The notes beneath the pieces were generated by a model. That model was not told the DNA's origin. It was given only the letters and a program-made list of their open reading frames with translations, and made no database searches. A program made the translations under genes and the position numbers. From Inmirania thermothiophila (lineage in GTDB: Bacteria; Pseudomonadota; Gammaproteobacteria; DSM-100275): 64,000 nt of DNA. The stretch lies in contig NZ_RJVI01000002.1 of NCBI RefSeq assembly GCF_003751635.1, positions 248,001 to 312,000 of the forward strand, read 5' to 3'. Positions 9,215 through 16,937 of the stretch are shown piece by piece. How positions within the stretch are numbered: the stretch's first letter is position 1; the number at the start of each line of letters is the position of its first letter.

Positions 9215-9634
9215 ATGGACTTCGATCTGCTTCCGGAGCTGCTGGGCTATCACCTGCGCCGGGCCCAGGTGGCGGTGTTCAACGACTTCATGCGCAGCAT
9301 GGCGGAGTTCCAGATCACGCCCGGCCAGTTCGGCATCCTGGTCCTGATCGGCGCCAACGAGGGGCTGTCGCAGTCCGCCCTGGCGCGGGCGGTGGGGGTG
9401 GAGCGCTCCACCATGGTCTCGGTGATGGACAACCTGGAGCGGCGCGGGCTGGTGGCGCGGCGGCCCTCGCCGGCGGACCGCCGCTCCTATGCCCTGGAGC
9501 TCACCGCCCGCGGGCGCGCGCTGCTCGCGGAGCTCAAGCCGCGGGTGCGCGAGCACGAGGCGCGCATCGCCCGCCGCCTCGGCGGGCGCGACCCGGCAGA
9601 GCTGATCGAGCTTCTGCGCCGCATCGCCGGCTGA
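9215..9634 (+). CDS. MarR-family transcriptional regulator (first copy)
   Basis: 139-residue winged-helix regulator. The opening LLPELLGYHLRRAQ is the dimerisation helix. The HTH is LSQSALARAVGVERSTMVSVMDNLERRG, and the wing is RPSPADRRSYALELT. An in-frame TTG at 9209 sits at a better distance (six bases) from GGGGGAGGG and could be the true start, adding two residues. It is the last gene of the run that begins with the CoA ligase and converges on the TRAP permease gene. It closely resembles the second MarR gene at 16411-16893. It probably responds to an aromatic acid or its CoA ester, as do MarR proteins next to aryl-CoA ligases; this is inference. Confidence 0.9.
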   Translation: MDFDLLPELLGYHLRRAQVAVFNDFMRSMAEFQITPGQFGILVLIGANEGLSQSALARAVGVERSTMVSVMDNLERRGLVARRPSPADRRSYALELTARGRALLAELKPRVREHEARIARRLGGRDPAELIELLRRIAG

Positions 9635-9652
9635 GGCGCCGCGCCCCTCAGC
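9630..9652. terminator. Stem-loop between convergent marR and dctM ends
   Basis: Inverted repeat GCTGAGG...CCTCAGC with a nine-base GC loop. It covers the stop codons of both convergent genes. There is no U-tract on either side, so it may act as a weak bidirectional terminator or an RNA 3'-end stabiliser. Confidence 0.4.
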
Positions 9653-10970
9653 GGGCGAGGGCGTGCGGCAGCCACAGGGTCAGCGCTGGGAAGGCGACGA
9701 GCAGCAGCACCCGCAGGGCGTCGGAGAGCAGGAAGGGCACGACGCCGCGATAGATCTCGCCGAGGCGGACGTCGGGGGCCATGCCGTGGATGACGAAGAC
9801 GTTCATGCCCACCGGCGGCGTGATGAGCCCCACCTCCACCACCACGAGGGCGAGGATGCCGAACCAGATCTTGAGGTCCTCCACCGGCAGGCCGAAGTCC
9901 AGCGCCGCCACCACCGGCCAGAAGATGGGCACCGTGAGCAGGATCATGGACAGGGAGTCCATGACGCAGCCGAGGGCGAGGTAGAGGAGCAGCATCGCCG
10001 CCAGCACCAGGTGGGGCGGCAGGCCGCTGCCGCCGATGAGGCGCGCCGCCTCGGCGGGCAGGCGGGTGAGGGCGAGGAAGGCGTTGAGGACCTCGGCGCC
10101 GAGGAGGATGAGGTAGATCATGGCCGTCGCCGAGGCCGCGCCCAGCAGGCACGCGGCAAGGCCCCGCCGGTCGAGGCGCCCGCGCGCCAGCGCAAGGAGC
10201 GCCGTCGCCGCGGCGCCCACCGCGGCCCCCTCCGTGGGCGTGAACAGGCCCGCGTAGATGCCCCCGATCACGAGCAGGAAGATGGTGCCGACGGGCCACA
10301 CCTCCGCCAGGGTGCGCCAGCGTCGGCGGCGCAGGGCGGCGTCGGCGGGCGGCCCGGCCCCGGGATGGAGGCGCACGTAGAGCGAGACCGCGGCCATGTA
10401 GCCCAGGGCGGCGACGATCCCCGGGATCAGGGCGGCCTCGAACATGGTGACGATGTTGCCCTCGGTGAGGATGGCGTAGATCACCAGCACCACCGACGGC
10501 GGGATCAGGATGCCGAGGGTGCCGCCGGCGGCGAGCGCACCGGTGGCCAGCGCGGGGGCGTAGCGGTGGCGGCGCAGCTCCGGCAGCGCCACCTGGCCCA
10601 TGGTGGCGGCGGTGGCCAGCGACGAGCCGCAGATGGCGCCGAAGCCCGCGCAGGCACCGACGGCGGCCATGGCGAGCCCCCCGGGGCGCCGTCCCAGCCA
10701 GGCGCTGGCGGCGTCGAAGAGGGCCCGGCTCATGCCGGCGCGGGTGGCGAACTGGCCCATGAGCAGGAAGAGGGGGATCACCGAGAGGTCGTAGGTGCCG
10801 AAGCGCCAGTAGGCCGCGGTCTTGAGGTAGGCGAGCAGGGGCCCCCAGCCCGAGAGCGCGACGTAGCCGGCCATGCCCACGGCCATCATGGCGACGCCGA
10901 TGGGCATGCGGGCGGCGAGGAGCACGAGGAGGAGGCCGAGCATCGCGAGCCCGAAGGCGACCGGGCTCAT
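9648..10970 (-). CDS. dctM: TRAP transporter large permease (DctM type)
   Basis: 440-residue multi-helix inner-membrane protein, the large subunit of a tripartite ATP-independent periplasmic transporter that couples solute uptake to an ion gradient. Family features include an N-terminal hydrophobic helix, GQFATRAGMSRALFDAASAW, GSSLATAATMGQVALPE, GGTLGILIPPSV and LLTVPIFWPV. The frame is open further upstream, but ATG 10970 begins the conserved helix and its ATGA overlaps the dctQ stop codon. Last gene of the dctP-dctQ-dctM operon. Confidence 0.95.
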   Translation of the reverse strand: MSPVAFGLAMLGLLLVLLAARMPIGVAMMAVGMAGYVALSGWGPLLAYLKTAAYWRFGTYDLSVIPLFLLMGQFATRAGMSRALFDAASAWLGRRPGGLAMAAVGACAGFGAICGSSLATAATMGQVALPELRRHRYAPALATGALAAGGTLGILIPPSVVLVIYAILTEGNIVTMFEAALIPGIVAALGYMAAVSLYVRLHPGAGPPADAALRRRRWRTLAEVWPVGTIFLLVIGGIYAGLFTPTEGAAVGAAATALLALARGRLDRRGLAACLLGAASATAMIYLILLGAEVLNAFLALTRLPAEAARLIGGSGLPPHLVLAAMLLLYLALGCVMDSLSMILLTVPIFWPVVAALDFGLPVEDLKIWFGILALVVVEVGLITPPVGMNVFVIHGMAPDVRLGEIYRGVVPFLLSDALRVLLLVAFPALTLWLPHALAR

Positions 10971-11485
10971 CGGGACCCTCCGCGAAGATCGTGCCAGGCG
11001 GTGGCGAGGCAGGTCGCGGCGAGGAGCAGCAGGCTGGCGACGATGGGGATGAAGCCCCACCACAGGGGCACGCCGAGGACCATGGTCTGCTCGCCGTAGC
11101 GGCGCATGTCCAGGCCGCCGAGGGCCATGCGCCAGGCGAGCAGGAGGGCGAGGGCCCCGTAGAGCGCCGACCACAGGGCATCGAGGCGGGCGCGCAGCCG
11201 CCGCGGCGCGCGCAGCGTGAAGACGTCCACGAGGACGTTGCCGCGCTGGAGCTGACACCAGGGCAGGAAGGCGAAGACCGCCACCGCGCATGCGATCTCC
11301 ACCAGCTCGAAGTCCCCCGGGATCGGCCGGCCGAGGACGTAGCGGGTGCCGACGCTGACCACGGTGAGGGCGGCGGCGGCGAGGATCAGGACGCCGCCGG
11401 CGATGGCGAAGCCCCGGCACAGCCCGGCGAGCCAGCCGCCGGGGCCGGGTCCGCGGGCGGCAGGCGGCGCCGGCTCCCCGCCCAC
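10967..11485 (-). CDS. dctQ: TRAP transporter small permease (DctQ type)
   Basis: 172-residue inner-membrane protein with four predicted helices and family markers: VSVGTRYVLGRPIPGDFELVE, the polar LPWCQLQRGNVLVDVF loop, and a final helix before TAWHDLRGG. The start is GTG 11485, seven bases after the dctP stop; GAGGGG precedes it at rather short spacing, so a slightly later start is possible. It pairs with the DctM subunit, to whose gene it is joined by a 4-base overlap. Confidence 0.9.
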   Translation of the reverse strand: MGGEPAPPAARGPGPGGWLAGLCRGFAIAGGVLILAAAALTVVSVGTRYVLGRPIPGDFELVEIACAVAVFAFLPWCQLQRGNVLVDVFTLRAPRRLRARLDALWSALYGALALLLAWRMALGGLDMRRYGEQTMVLGVPLWWGFIPIVASLLLLAATCLATAWHDLRGGSR

Positions 11486-11492
11486 CGTCCCC

Positions 11493-12518
11493 TCAGCGGC
11501 TGTAGCGTTCGATGAGGGCGCGCGCCTCGCGCAGCATCGCCTCGCCGTCGAGGCCCATCGCGTTCATGCGCTCGACCCAGGCCCGCACCACCGGCCGCGT
11601 CGCCGCCTCCCAGCGCGCCACCTCCTCGGGCGGGAGCGCGTGGATGCGGTTGCCGCGCATCCGCGCCGCCTCGCGTCCCGGCGCCTCCGCGCGGTCCCAC
11701 ATCTCCCCGGCCTCGCGGGCGAGGGCCATGCCCGAGTGCTCGTCGATCACCCGGCGCAGGTCGGGGGGCAGGGCCTCGTAGCGCTGCCGGTTCATGGCGA
11801 GGAGGAAGACCGCGGTGTAGAGGCCGCGGGCGCCGCCCACCTCGGTGTGGCAGCAGACGAGCTCGTGGACCTTGAGCGGGCGCGTCACCTCGTAGGGCAG
11901 GAGCGCGCCGTCGATGACCCCGCGGGCGAGCGCCTGGGGCACCTGGGGCACCGGCATCCCCACGGGGGTGGCGCCGAGGGCGGCGAGGCCGTCGCGCATC
12001 GCCCGCGTGGGGGTGCGGATCTTGAGGCCCTGGAGATCCTCCAGCCGGCGCACGAGGCGGTCGCGCAGGTGGAACTGCCCCGGGGCGTGGACGTGGATGA
12101 GGAGCGGGTGCACGCCCCGGAACTCCTCGCGCATGTACCGCTCGTAGAAGGCCCAGGCCGCCTGGCTCGTGGCCTTCGCGCTCGCCGCCATGAAGGGCAG
12201 CTCGAAGACCTCGCTGATGGGGAAGCGACCGGGGGTGTAGCCGGTCAGGGTCCAGACCACGTCCACCACGCCCTCGCGCACCTGGTCGTAGAGCTGCGGC
12301 GGCTTGCCGCCGAGCTGCATCGCGGGGTAGATCTGGACCTCGATGCGCCCCCCCGAGGCCTGTTCGATCCGCTCGGCCCAGGGCTTGAGGAGCTTGCTGT
12401 GCGCGGTCGAGGGCGGCGGCAGGAAGTGGTGCAGCCTGAGCACCACCTCGGCGGCGCCGGCCGGGCCGACGGCGACGAGGAGGCCGAGCAGGAGGGCGAG
12501 AGGCCGGATCGGGCGCAT
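11493..12518 (-). CDS. dctP: TRAP transporter periplasmic solute-binding protein (DctP type)
   Basis: 341-residue extracytoplasmic binding protein. The signal peptide is [20 protein letters not shown], cleaved near AGA/AEV. The mature part starts LRLHHFLPPPSTAHSK, and ends with the usual long helix. The ligand-binding arginine region reads GLKIRTPTRAMRD. ATG 12518 is chosen over the longer frame because it begins the signal peptide and has GGAGGAG six to eight bases upstream. It is the first gene of the TRAP operon. The ligand is probably a carboxylate, and an aromatic or C4 acid would suit the neighbours, but the sequence does not prove it. Confidence 0.93.
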   Translation of the reverse strand: MRPIRPLALLLGLLVAVGPAGAAEVVLRLHHFLPPPSTAHSKLLKPWAERIEQASGGRIEVQIYPAMQLGGKPPQLYDQVREGVVDVVWTLTGYTPGRFPISEVFELPFMAASAKATSQAAWAFYERYMREEFRGVHPLLIHVHAPGQFHLRDRLVRRLEDLQGLKIRTPTRAMRDGLAALGATPVGMPVPQVPQALARGVIDGALLPYEVTRPLKVHELVCCHTEVGGARGLYTAVFLLAMNRQRYEALPPDLRRVIDEHSGMALAREAGEMWDRAEAPGREAARMRGNRIHALPPEEVARWEAATRPVVRAWVERMNAMGLDGEAMLREARALIERYSR

Positions 12519-12628
12519 GGCGGGCTCCTCCATCCGTGCCCCGGGGCGGGGCTTTTTGTTGTTATGGCGAACATCCGACCCCCGCGCGGCCGCAGTGGGA
12601 GGCCTGCGGGGCGAGGCTAGGCTATCAT

Positions 12629-12691
12629 GGGGCATGCCCCTCGCGAACCGCTGGCTTGACCCGGGCGGGGCCCTTTACCGACCGTGGTCGG
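12629..12691. promoter_or_regulatory. Palindromic sites upstream of the CsgG-like gene
   Basis: The 234-base gap between divergent dctP and the CsgG-like gene holds two short symmetrical elements: the perfect palindrome GGGGCATGCCCC at 12629-12640, and the inverted repeat CCGACC-GT-GGTCGG at 12678-12691. A TTGACC that could serve as a -35 box starts at 12656, without a convincing -10. Either element may be an operator or an RNA hairpin. Confidence 0.3.
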
Positions 12692-12752
12692 CACCGCGCA
12701 CCGGTGGGGCGGCGCGGGAGGGAACGCGAAGACGACGAAGGGAGGGGCGATC

Positions 12753-13952
12753 ATGCGATCCTGGCGCATGCGGGCGGGGATGGCGGCGGCGCTCACCGCG
12801 CTCGCCGTCACGGCGGCCGCGGACTACGTCGCCTACACGGTGGCGGACGGGCAGCGCGTGCCGCTTCCGGAGTCCATCGACGACCTCGACGTCGAGTACC
12901 TGCTTCGTCTGGAATGGGGCGCGTACCAGGGTCCCAAGGCGCGGGTCGCGGTGCTGCCGCTGGAGAACAACTCCAAGGCCTCCTCCATCACGATCCAGGG
13001 GCCCGGCGGCCGGGCCGTGACCTTCGAGGCCTTCGAGCGCGGCGGCGGAGGGGTCCCCGTGCAGGGGATCGAGGCCATGCTCACCGACGCCCTCCTCAAG
13101 ACCGGCCGCTTCCGGCTCGTGGAGCGCCAGCAGCTCGATGCCGCGCTGCGCGAGCAGGACCTCGGCGCCTCGGGCCGCGTGGCCAAGCCCTCGGCGGCGA
13201 AGATCGGCAAGGTGCTGGGGGCGGAGTACCTGATCCAGGCCGTGATCACCAACTACGAGTCCGGGGTCGAGCAGAAGGGCGGCGGGCTCGGCGGGATCGT
13301 GGGCGGCCCGGGCGGCGCGCTGCTCGGCGGGCTGAGCATCCGGTCGAGCAAGGGCGTCGTGGGCATGAACTTCCGTCTCATCGACGCCGCCACCACGGAG
13401 GTGGTGTTCAGCAAGCAGGTGGAGGTGGAGGTCAAGAAGTCGGGCCTGAGCTTCGGCGGGCTGGGGATCGGGGGCGGCGGCGCCCTCGGCGGCTTCCTCT
13501 CCAAGTACAGCCAGACCCCCATCGGCCAGGCGGTGATCGCGGCCATCCACAAGGGGGTCTACGAGCTGGTCAAGCAGGTGGGGGCCAAGCCGCCCACGGG
13601 CTCCGTGATCAAGGTCGCCGGCACCCGCGTCTACCTCAACCTCGGCGAGGGGGTGGTGCGGCCCGGGGACGAGCTCCGCGTGCTCTCCAAGGGCGAGGAG
13701 CTGGTCGATCCCGAGACCGGCATCTCGCTGGGCGCCGAGACCGAGGAGATCGGGCGGCTGCGCGTCGTCCAGGTGAAGAAGCGCTTCAGCATCGCCGAGG
13801 TGGCGGCAGGGGATTCGGCCGCCATCAAGCGGGGCGACATGGTGGTGGCCACGCGCGCGCCGGCGCCGCTTCAGTTCGCGGCCGCCTTCGAGCCGCCCCG
13901 GAAGAAGCGCGCGGCCTCGGCGGCGACGTTCGAGAACAGCGGCAACAACTGA
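12753..13952 (+). CDS. CsgG-like outer-membrane/periplasmic protein with C-terminal FlgT-like domain
   Basis: 399 residues. An N-terminal hydrophobic signal (about 1-27) is followed by a CsgG core (about 60-270: VAVLPLENNSKA, IEAMLTDALLKTGRFRLVER, LGAEYLIQAVITNYE). A glycine-rich stretch is at about 218-250. A C-terminal beta domain (about 285-375, VIKVAGTRVYLNLGEGVVRPGD) resembles the end of FlgT. Unlike curli CsgG, no cysteine follows the signal peptide, so it is not a lipoprotein, and no csgA, B, E or F genes are near. The ATG has GGGAGGGG. Such orphan CsgG proteins probably form periplasmic or outer-membrane rings of unknown purpose. Confidence 0.8.
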   Translation: MRSWRMRAGMAAALTALAVTAAADYVAYTVADGQRVPLPESIDDLDVEYLLRLEWGAYQGPKARVAVLPLENNSKASSITIQGPGGRAVTFEAFERGGGGVPVQGIEAMLTDALLKTGRFRLVERQQLDAALREQDLGASGRVAKPSAAKIGKVLGAEYLIQAVITNYESGVEQKGGGLGGIVGGPGGALLGGLSIRSSKGVVGMNFRLIDAATTEVVFSKQVEVEVKKSGLSFGGLGIGGGGALGGFLSKYSQTPIGQAVIAAIHKGVYELVKQVGAKPPTGSVIKVAGTRVYLNLGEGVVRPGDELRVLSKGEELVDPETGISLGAETEEIGRLRVVQVKKRFSIAEVAAGDSAAIKRGDMVVATRAPAPLQFAAAFEPPRKKRAASAATFENSGNN

Positions 13953-13956
13953 GCGC

Positions 13957-13979
13957 GGGCGGGGGCGCGCCCCCCGCCC
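13957..13979. terminator. GC stem-loop between convergent csgG-like and aor ends
   Basis: Perfect nine-base arms, GGGCGGGGG and CCCCCGCCC, around a five-base CGCGC loop. They fill the 30-base gap between two convergent stop codons. A U-tract is absent on both strands, so termination strength is uncertain. Confidence 0.5.
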
Positions 13980-13982
13980 CCC

Positions 13983-16307
13983 TCATCCCCCGCCGATCAT
14001 GGGCACCACGGTGAGCCGGTCGCCGCTCGAGAGGCGCAGGGCGCCGGTGCCGGACAGGTGCAGGTCGCCGTTGACGGCGAGGTTGGCGAGCTCGTCGTCG
14101 ACGAGCTCGGCCGCCTCGGGCAGGCGCCGGCGCAGGAACCGGCGCAGCTCCTCGACGTTGTCCACCGGCTCGTCCACCACCACCACGCCGTCCGGGGCGC
14201 CCGGCACCGGACGGGGCAGCTCCAGGCGCAGGGCGAAGCCGGTGGTGACCTGCGCCAGGCGCTCGGCCCAGTCGGGCTCGGGCACGCCCTCGGCGTTGAG
14301 GCCGGTGAGACGGTAGAAGCGCCGCTTGAGGGCCTCGAAGGCCTCGCGGTCGATGCGCTCGCCGCGGAAGGGTCCGGCGGTGTTGGGCTCCTCGAACCAG
14401 CGCTCCGGCAGGGTGTCGTCGCGCCCGCGCAGGCCGCGGCGGAAGTTGATCATGCGCTCGAGGCCGGTGATGTTGCGCCCGATCTCGTCGAGGGCGTCGG
14501 GGTCCAGCTCGATCCCCGTGAGGTTGCGGATCTGGGTCGCGAACTCCTCGTAGCCCGGCAGGGAGGGGGAGTTGAAGAGGCGGGTGTTGAAGCGGCACAT
14601 GCCCAGCGCGTCGCCCACGGCGAAGGTGTTCTCGCAGCGGCGCACGGCGTACTCCTTGCCCTCGTAGCTGTTGGGTTCGGGTGAGACCGGGCCGCCGTAG
14701 AGGGCGGTCTTGAAGGCGCGGTCGTCGTTGATGCGGGCGTTGATCTCGAGGGTGACCCGGTTGCGCAGGTGGTCCATGCCGCGCGTGGCCACCGCCAGGC
14801 CGAGGGCGAAGGCCTTGAGGATGCGCGCATCGTGCGGGTCGGACTGGAACAGCCCCTTGACCGCCATGCGGTAGCGCAGCGCCTCCGGGGGGTAGTGGCC
14901 GCGCTCGACGGCGCGCGCCGAGTCGGCGATCACGTTGCCGAAGCCCTCGCGCCGGGCGGTCATGAAGAGCAGCCGCTCCACCACCTCGAAGTTGCCCCAG
15001 GTGAGCTCCAGCCCGCCGGTGTCCTCGCGCGTGAGGATGCCGCGCTGGTAGAGCTCCATGGCCCAGGCGATGGCGCTGCCGGTGCTCGCCGAGTCGAGGC
15101 CGAGGTCGTTGAGGATGTTGTTCAGGCGCAGGACGTGCTCGACGCGCTCGATGCCGATGTCCGGCCCGAACTTGCCCAGGGTTACGTACTCGGGGCCGTC
15201 GCCCCGGTCGTAGCGGTCGTAGACGTCGTCGCCGTTGCGGCCGCGCCAGGTCTTGGGGCGCAGGTGCACCTGCTCGGCCTGGGCGGGGTCGTAGCTGGCG
15301 TTGCCGCGTAGCCCGCGCAGGGCCTGGCTGCCCCAGCCCCCCTTGCCCTCCGGGGTCATGTCGTTGCGGGCGCGGCAGTGGACCGGGCACTTGAAGCAGC
15401 CGTCCATGCCCGGGCGGTAGGGGTCGATGTTGTCGGCGTCGAGGGCGTCGGTCCAGGTGGTCTCCTGGTGGTTCTTGGTGCCCATGGCGCCCAGCACGCG
15501 GCTCGGCTTGTAGAGGAAGGGCGTGCCCACCTGCTTGAGGGCGTTGCGGATGACGCTGGTGGAGAGGATCTTCCTGCCGATGGCCTTGTTGGCGAGCTTG
15601 GACTCGCGATCCAGCGCGGGCTCGGGGGGCGCGCCCTGGACGACGATGGCCTTGAGCCGAAGCGACCCCATCTTGGCCCCGGGGCCGCCGCGCGCCCAGA
15701 TGGACTTGGGCCCGCCCATGATCCCGGCGCACAGGACCTCGTTCTCGCCCGCGGTGGTGATCCGGGCCATGGCGAGGTCCTTGCGCTCGGTGCCGCCGAG
15801 GTCGCGCTCGAGGGCGGCGGTCAGGTCGATGTTGTCCAGGCCGACGTAGGGGGCGGCGTCGAGGAAGTCCACCTCGGGGCCGCGGATGCGCAGCAGGGTC
15901 CACCGCGGGGCGCGCCCGTAGAGGACGAGATGGTCGTAGCCGTGGCGGCGGACGAAGGAGGGGAAGTAGTCTCCGGCGCTGGAGTCCATGAGGGCGTCGC
16001 TGTCCGGGGAGAGGCTGGTGAAGTTGCCCCGGGTGGCGCCGGGGACGTGGCCAGTGAGGAGGCCGACGCCGAAGATCAGCGGGATCTCCGGATCGAGCGC
16101 CTCCCGCCCGTCCTCCATCAGGTTGTAGAGCAGGTACATGTTGGCGCCGCGGCCGCCGAGGAAGGTGGTGAAGACCTCGCGCGGCAGGTAGGCGCGGCGG
16201 GTCTGCGCCCGCTCCAGGTCGACGAAGAGGACCGCCCCCTGGCCCGGGTACTGGGGCTGGTCGTGCATCCGGTCCAGAAGCCGTGCGACGCGCTCGCGGA
16301 TGCCCAT
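13983..16307 (-). CDS. Aldehyde:ferredoxin oxidoreductase fused to a C-terminal MoaD/ThiS-like domain
   Basis: 774-residue W- or Mo-bis-pterin enzyme that oxidises aldehydes to acids with ferredoxin as acceptor. The [4Fe-4S] cysteines are C304, C307 and C311 (CFKCPVHC) and C571 (GDALGMC). The N-terminal pterin domain includes FTTFLGGRGANMYLLYNL. After the family's usual end (about 690) there is a further 80-residue beta-grasp segment, with NVEELRRFLRRRLPEA, LAVNGD and SGDRLTVVPMIGGG. This is the pattern of MoaD/ThiS sulfur carriers, including the Gly-Gly tail. ATG 16307 has GGAGGTGG. A MarR gene lies 103 bases upstream. No AorA- or AorC-like subunits are adjacent. Metal and substrate are unknown. 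Confidence 0.92.
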   Translation of the reverse strand: MGIRERVARLLDRMHDQPQYPGQGAVLFVDLERAQTRRAYLPREVFTTFLGGRGANMYLLYNLMEDGREALDPEIPLIFGVGLLTGHVPGATRGNFTSLSPDSDALMDSSAGDYFPSFVRRHGYDHLVLYGRAPRWTLLRIRGPEVDFLDAAPYVGLDNIDLTAALERDLGGTERKDLAMARITTAGENEVLCAGIMGGPKSIWARGGPGAKMGSLRLKAIVVQGAPPEPALDRESKLANKAIGRKILSTSVIRNALKQVGTPFLYKPSRVLGAMGTKNHQETTWTDALDADNIDPYRPGMDGCFKCPVHCRARNDMTPEGKGGWGSQALRGLRGNASYDPAQAEQVHLRPKTWRGRNGDDVYDRYDRGDGPEYVTLGKFGPDIGIERVEHVLRLNNILNDLGLDSASTGSAIAWAMELYQRGILTREDTGGLELTWGNFEVVERLLFMTARREGFGNVIADSARAVERGHYPPEALRYRMAVKGLFQSDPHDARILKAFALGLAVATRGMDHLRNRVTLEINARINDDRAFKTALYGGPVSPEPNSYEGKEYAVRRCENTFAVGDALGMCRFNTRLFNSPSLPGYEEFATQIRNLTGIELDPDALDEIGRNITGLERMINFRRGLRGRDDTLPERWFEEPNTAGPFRGERIDREAFEALKRRFYRLTGLNAEGVPEPDWAERLAQVTTGFALRLELPRPVPGAPDGVVVVDEPVDNVEELRRFLRRRLPEAAELVDDELANLAVNGDLHLSGTGALRLSSGDRLTVVPMIGGG

Positions 16308-16410
16308 GGGCCACCTCCACCACGATCTTCGGTTCCCTGCGGATGGTAGGGTAGCAAAATGGTGGAGATCAAACAATAGGCGCCGAAGTTCTCCCCGCCC
16401 GCTGCGGGCC
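16308..16410 (-). promoter_or_regulatory. Putative aor promoter/operator region
   Basis: AT-richer gap between the end of the MarR gene and the aor start, on the minus strand. A weak promoter can be read as TTGTTT, 17 bases, TACCCT (about 16347-16375). The nearby MarR protein is the obvious candidate binder. No strict inverted repeat was found. Confidence 0.3.
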
Positions 16411-16893
16411 TCAGCGGCGGTCCGGGAAGATCCGTCCCAGCAGGTCGCGCAGCCGGGCCTGCTCGTCGGCGCCCAGGTGCGCCGTGAGGCGCGCCTCGTG
16501 CTCGGCGACCCGGCGCTTGAACTCGGGCAGGATGCGACGGCCGGCGGCGGTGAGCTCGATGGCGTTGGAGCGGCGGTCGGTGGCCGCACGGCGGCGGCGA
16601 ACCCAGCCCTCGCGCTCGAGGCGGTCGATGATGGAGACCATGGTGGAGCGGTCGAGGCCGAGGGTGCGCGCAAGCTCCGACTGCTTGGCCCCGGGGTTGG
16701 CCTCGACGAGCACCAGGGCGCCGAAGAGGGTGGGGGTCAGGCCGAGGTCGGCGAAGGTCTCGAGGAAGTCGCGGAAGGTGGCGAGCTGGGCCATGCGGAG
16801 CTGGAAGCCCAGCAGGTCTGGGAGCATACCGAGGGAGAGCGTGCCGGGCGCGTGGGCCTCCTCGGCGACGGCTGTCTGGGTCGGCTTGGCCAT
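16411..16893 (-). CDS. MarR-family transcriptional regulator (second copy)
   Basis: 160-residue winged-helix regulator with a polar N-terminal extension. It then follows the same plan as the regulator at 9215-9634: LPDLLGFQLRMAQ, the HTH AKQSELARTLGLDRSTMVSIIDRLEREG, and the wing RRRAATDRRSNAIEL. ATG 16893 begins MAKPTQTAVAEEA; the open frame extends further but without conserved sequence. It lies upstream of, and on the same strand as, the aldehyde oxidoreductase gene and may regulate it. Ligand unknown; an aromatic acid would suit the setting. Confidence 0.9.
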   Translation of the reverse strand: MAKPTQTAVAEEAHAPGTLSLGMLPDLLGFQLRMAQLATFRDFLETFADLGLTPTLFGALVLVEANPGAKQSELARTLGLDRSTMVSIIDRLEREGWVRRRRAATDRRSNAIELTAAGRRILPEFKRRVAEHEARLTAHLGADEQARLRDLLGRIFPDRR

Positions 16894-16937
16894 GGGGCGG
16901 CATTGTAGCGGCGCCCGGGGCCGCGGTCGATCCAGGC

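Noticed and set aside
12753-13952. Curli secretion channel CsgG
   Set aside because: No lipobox cysteine and no curli genes; only CsgG-like homology is supported.
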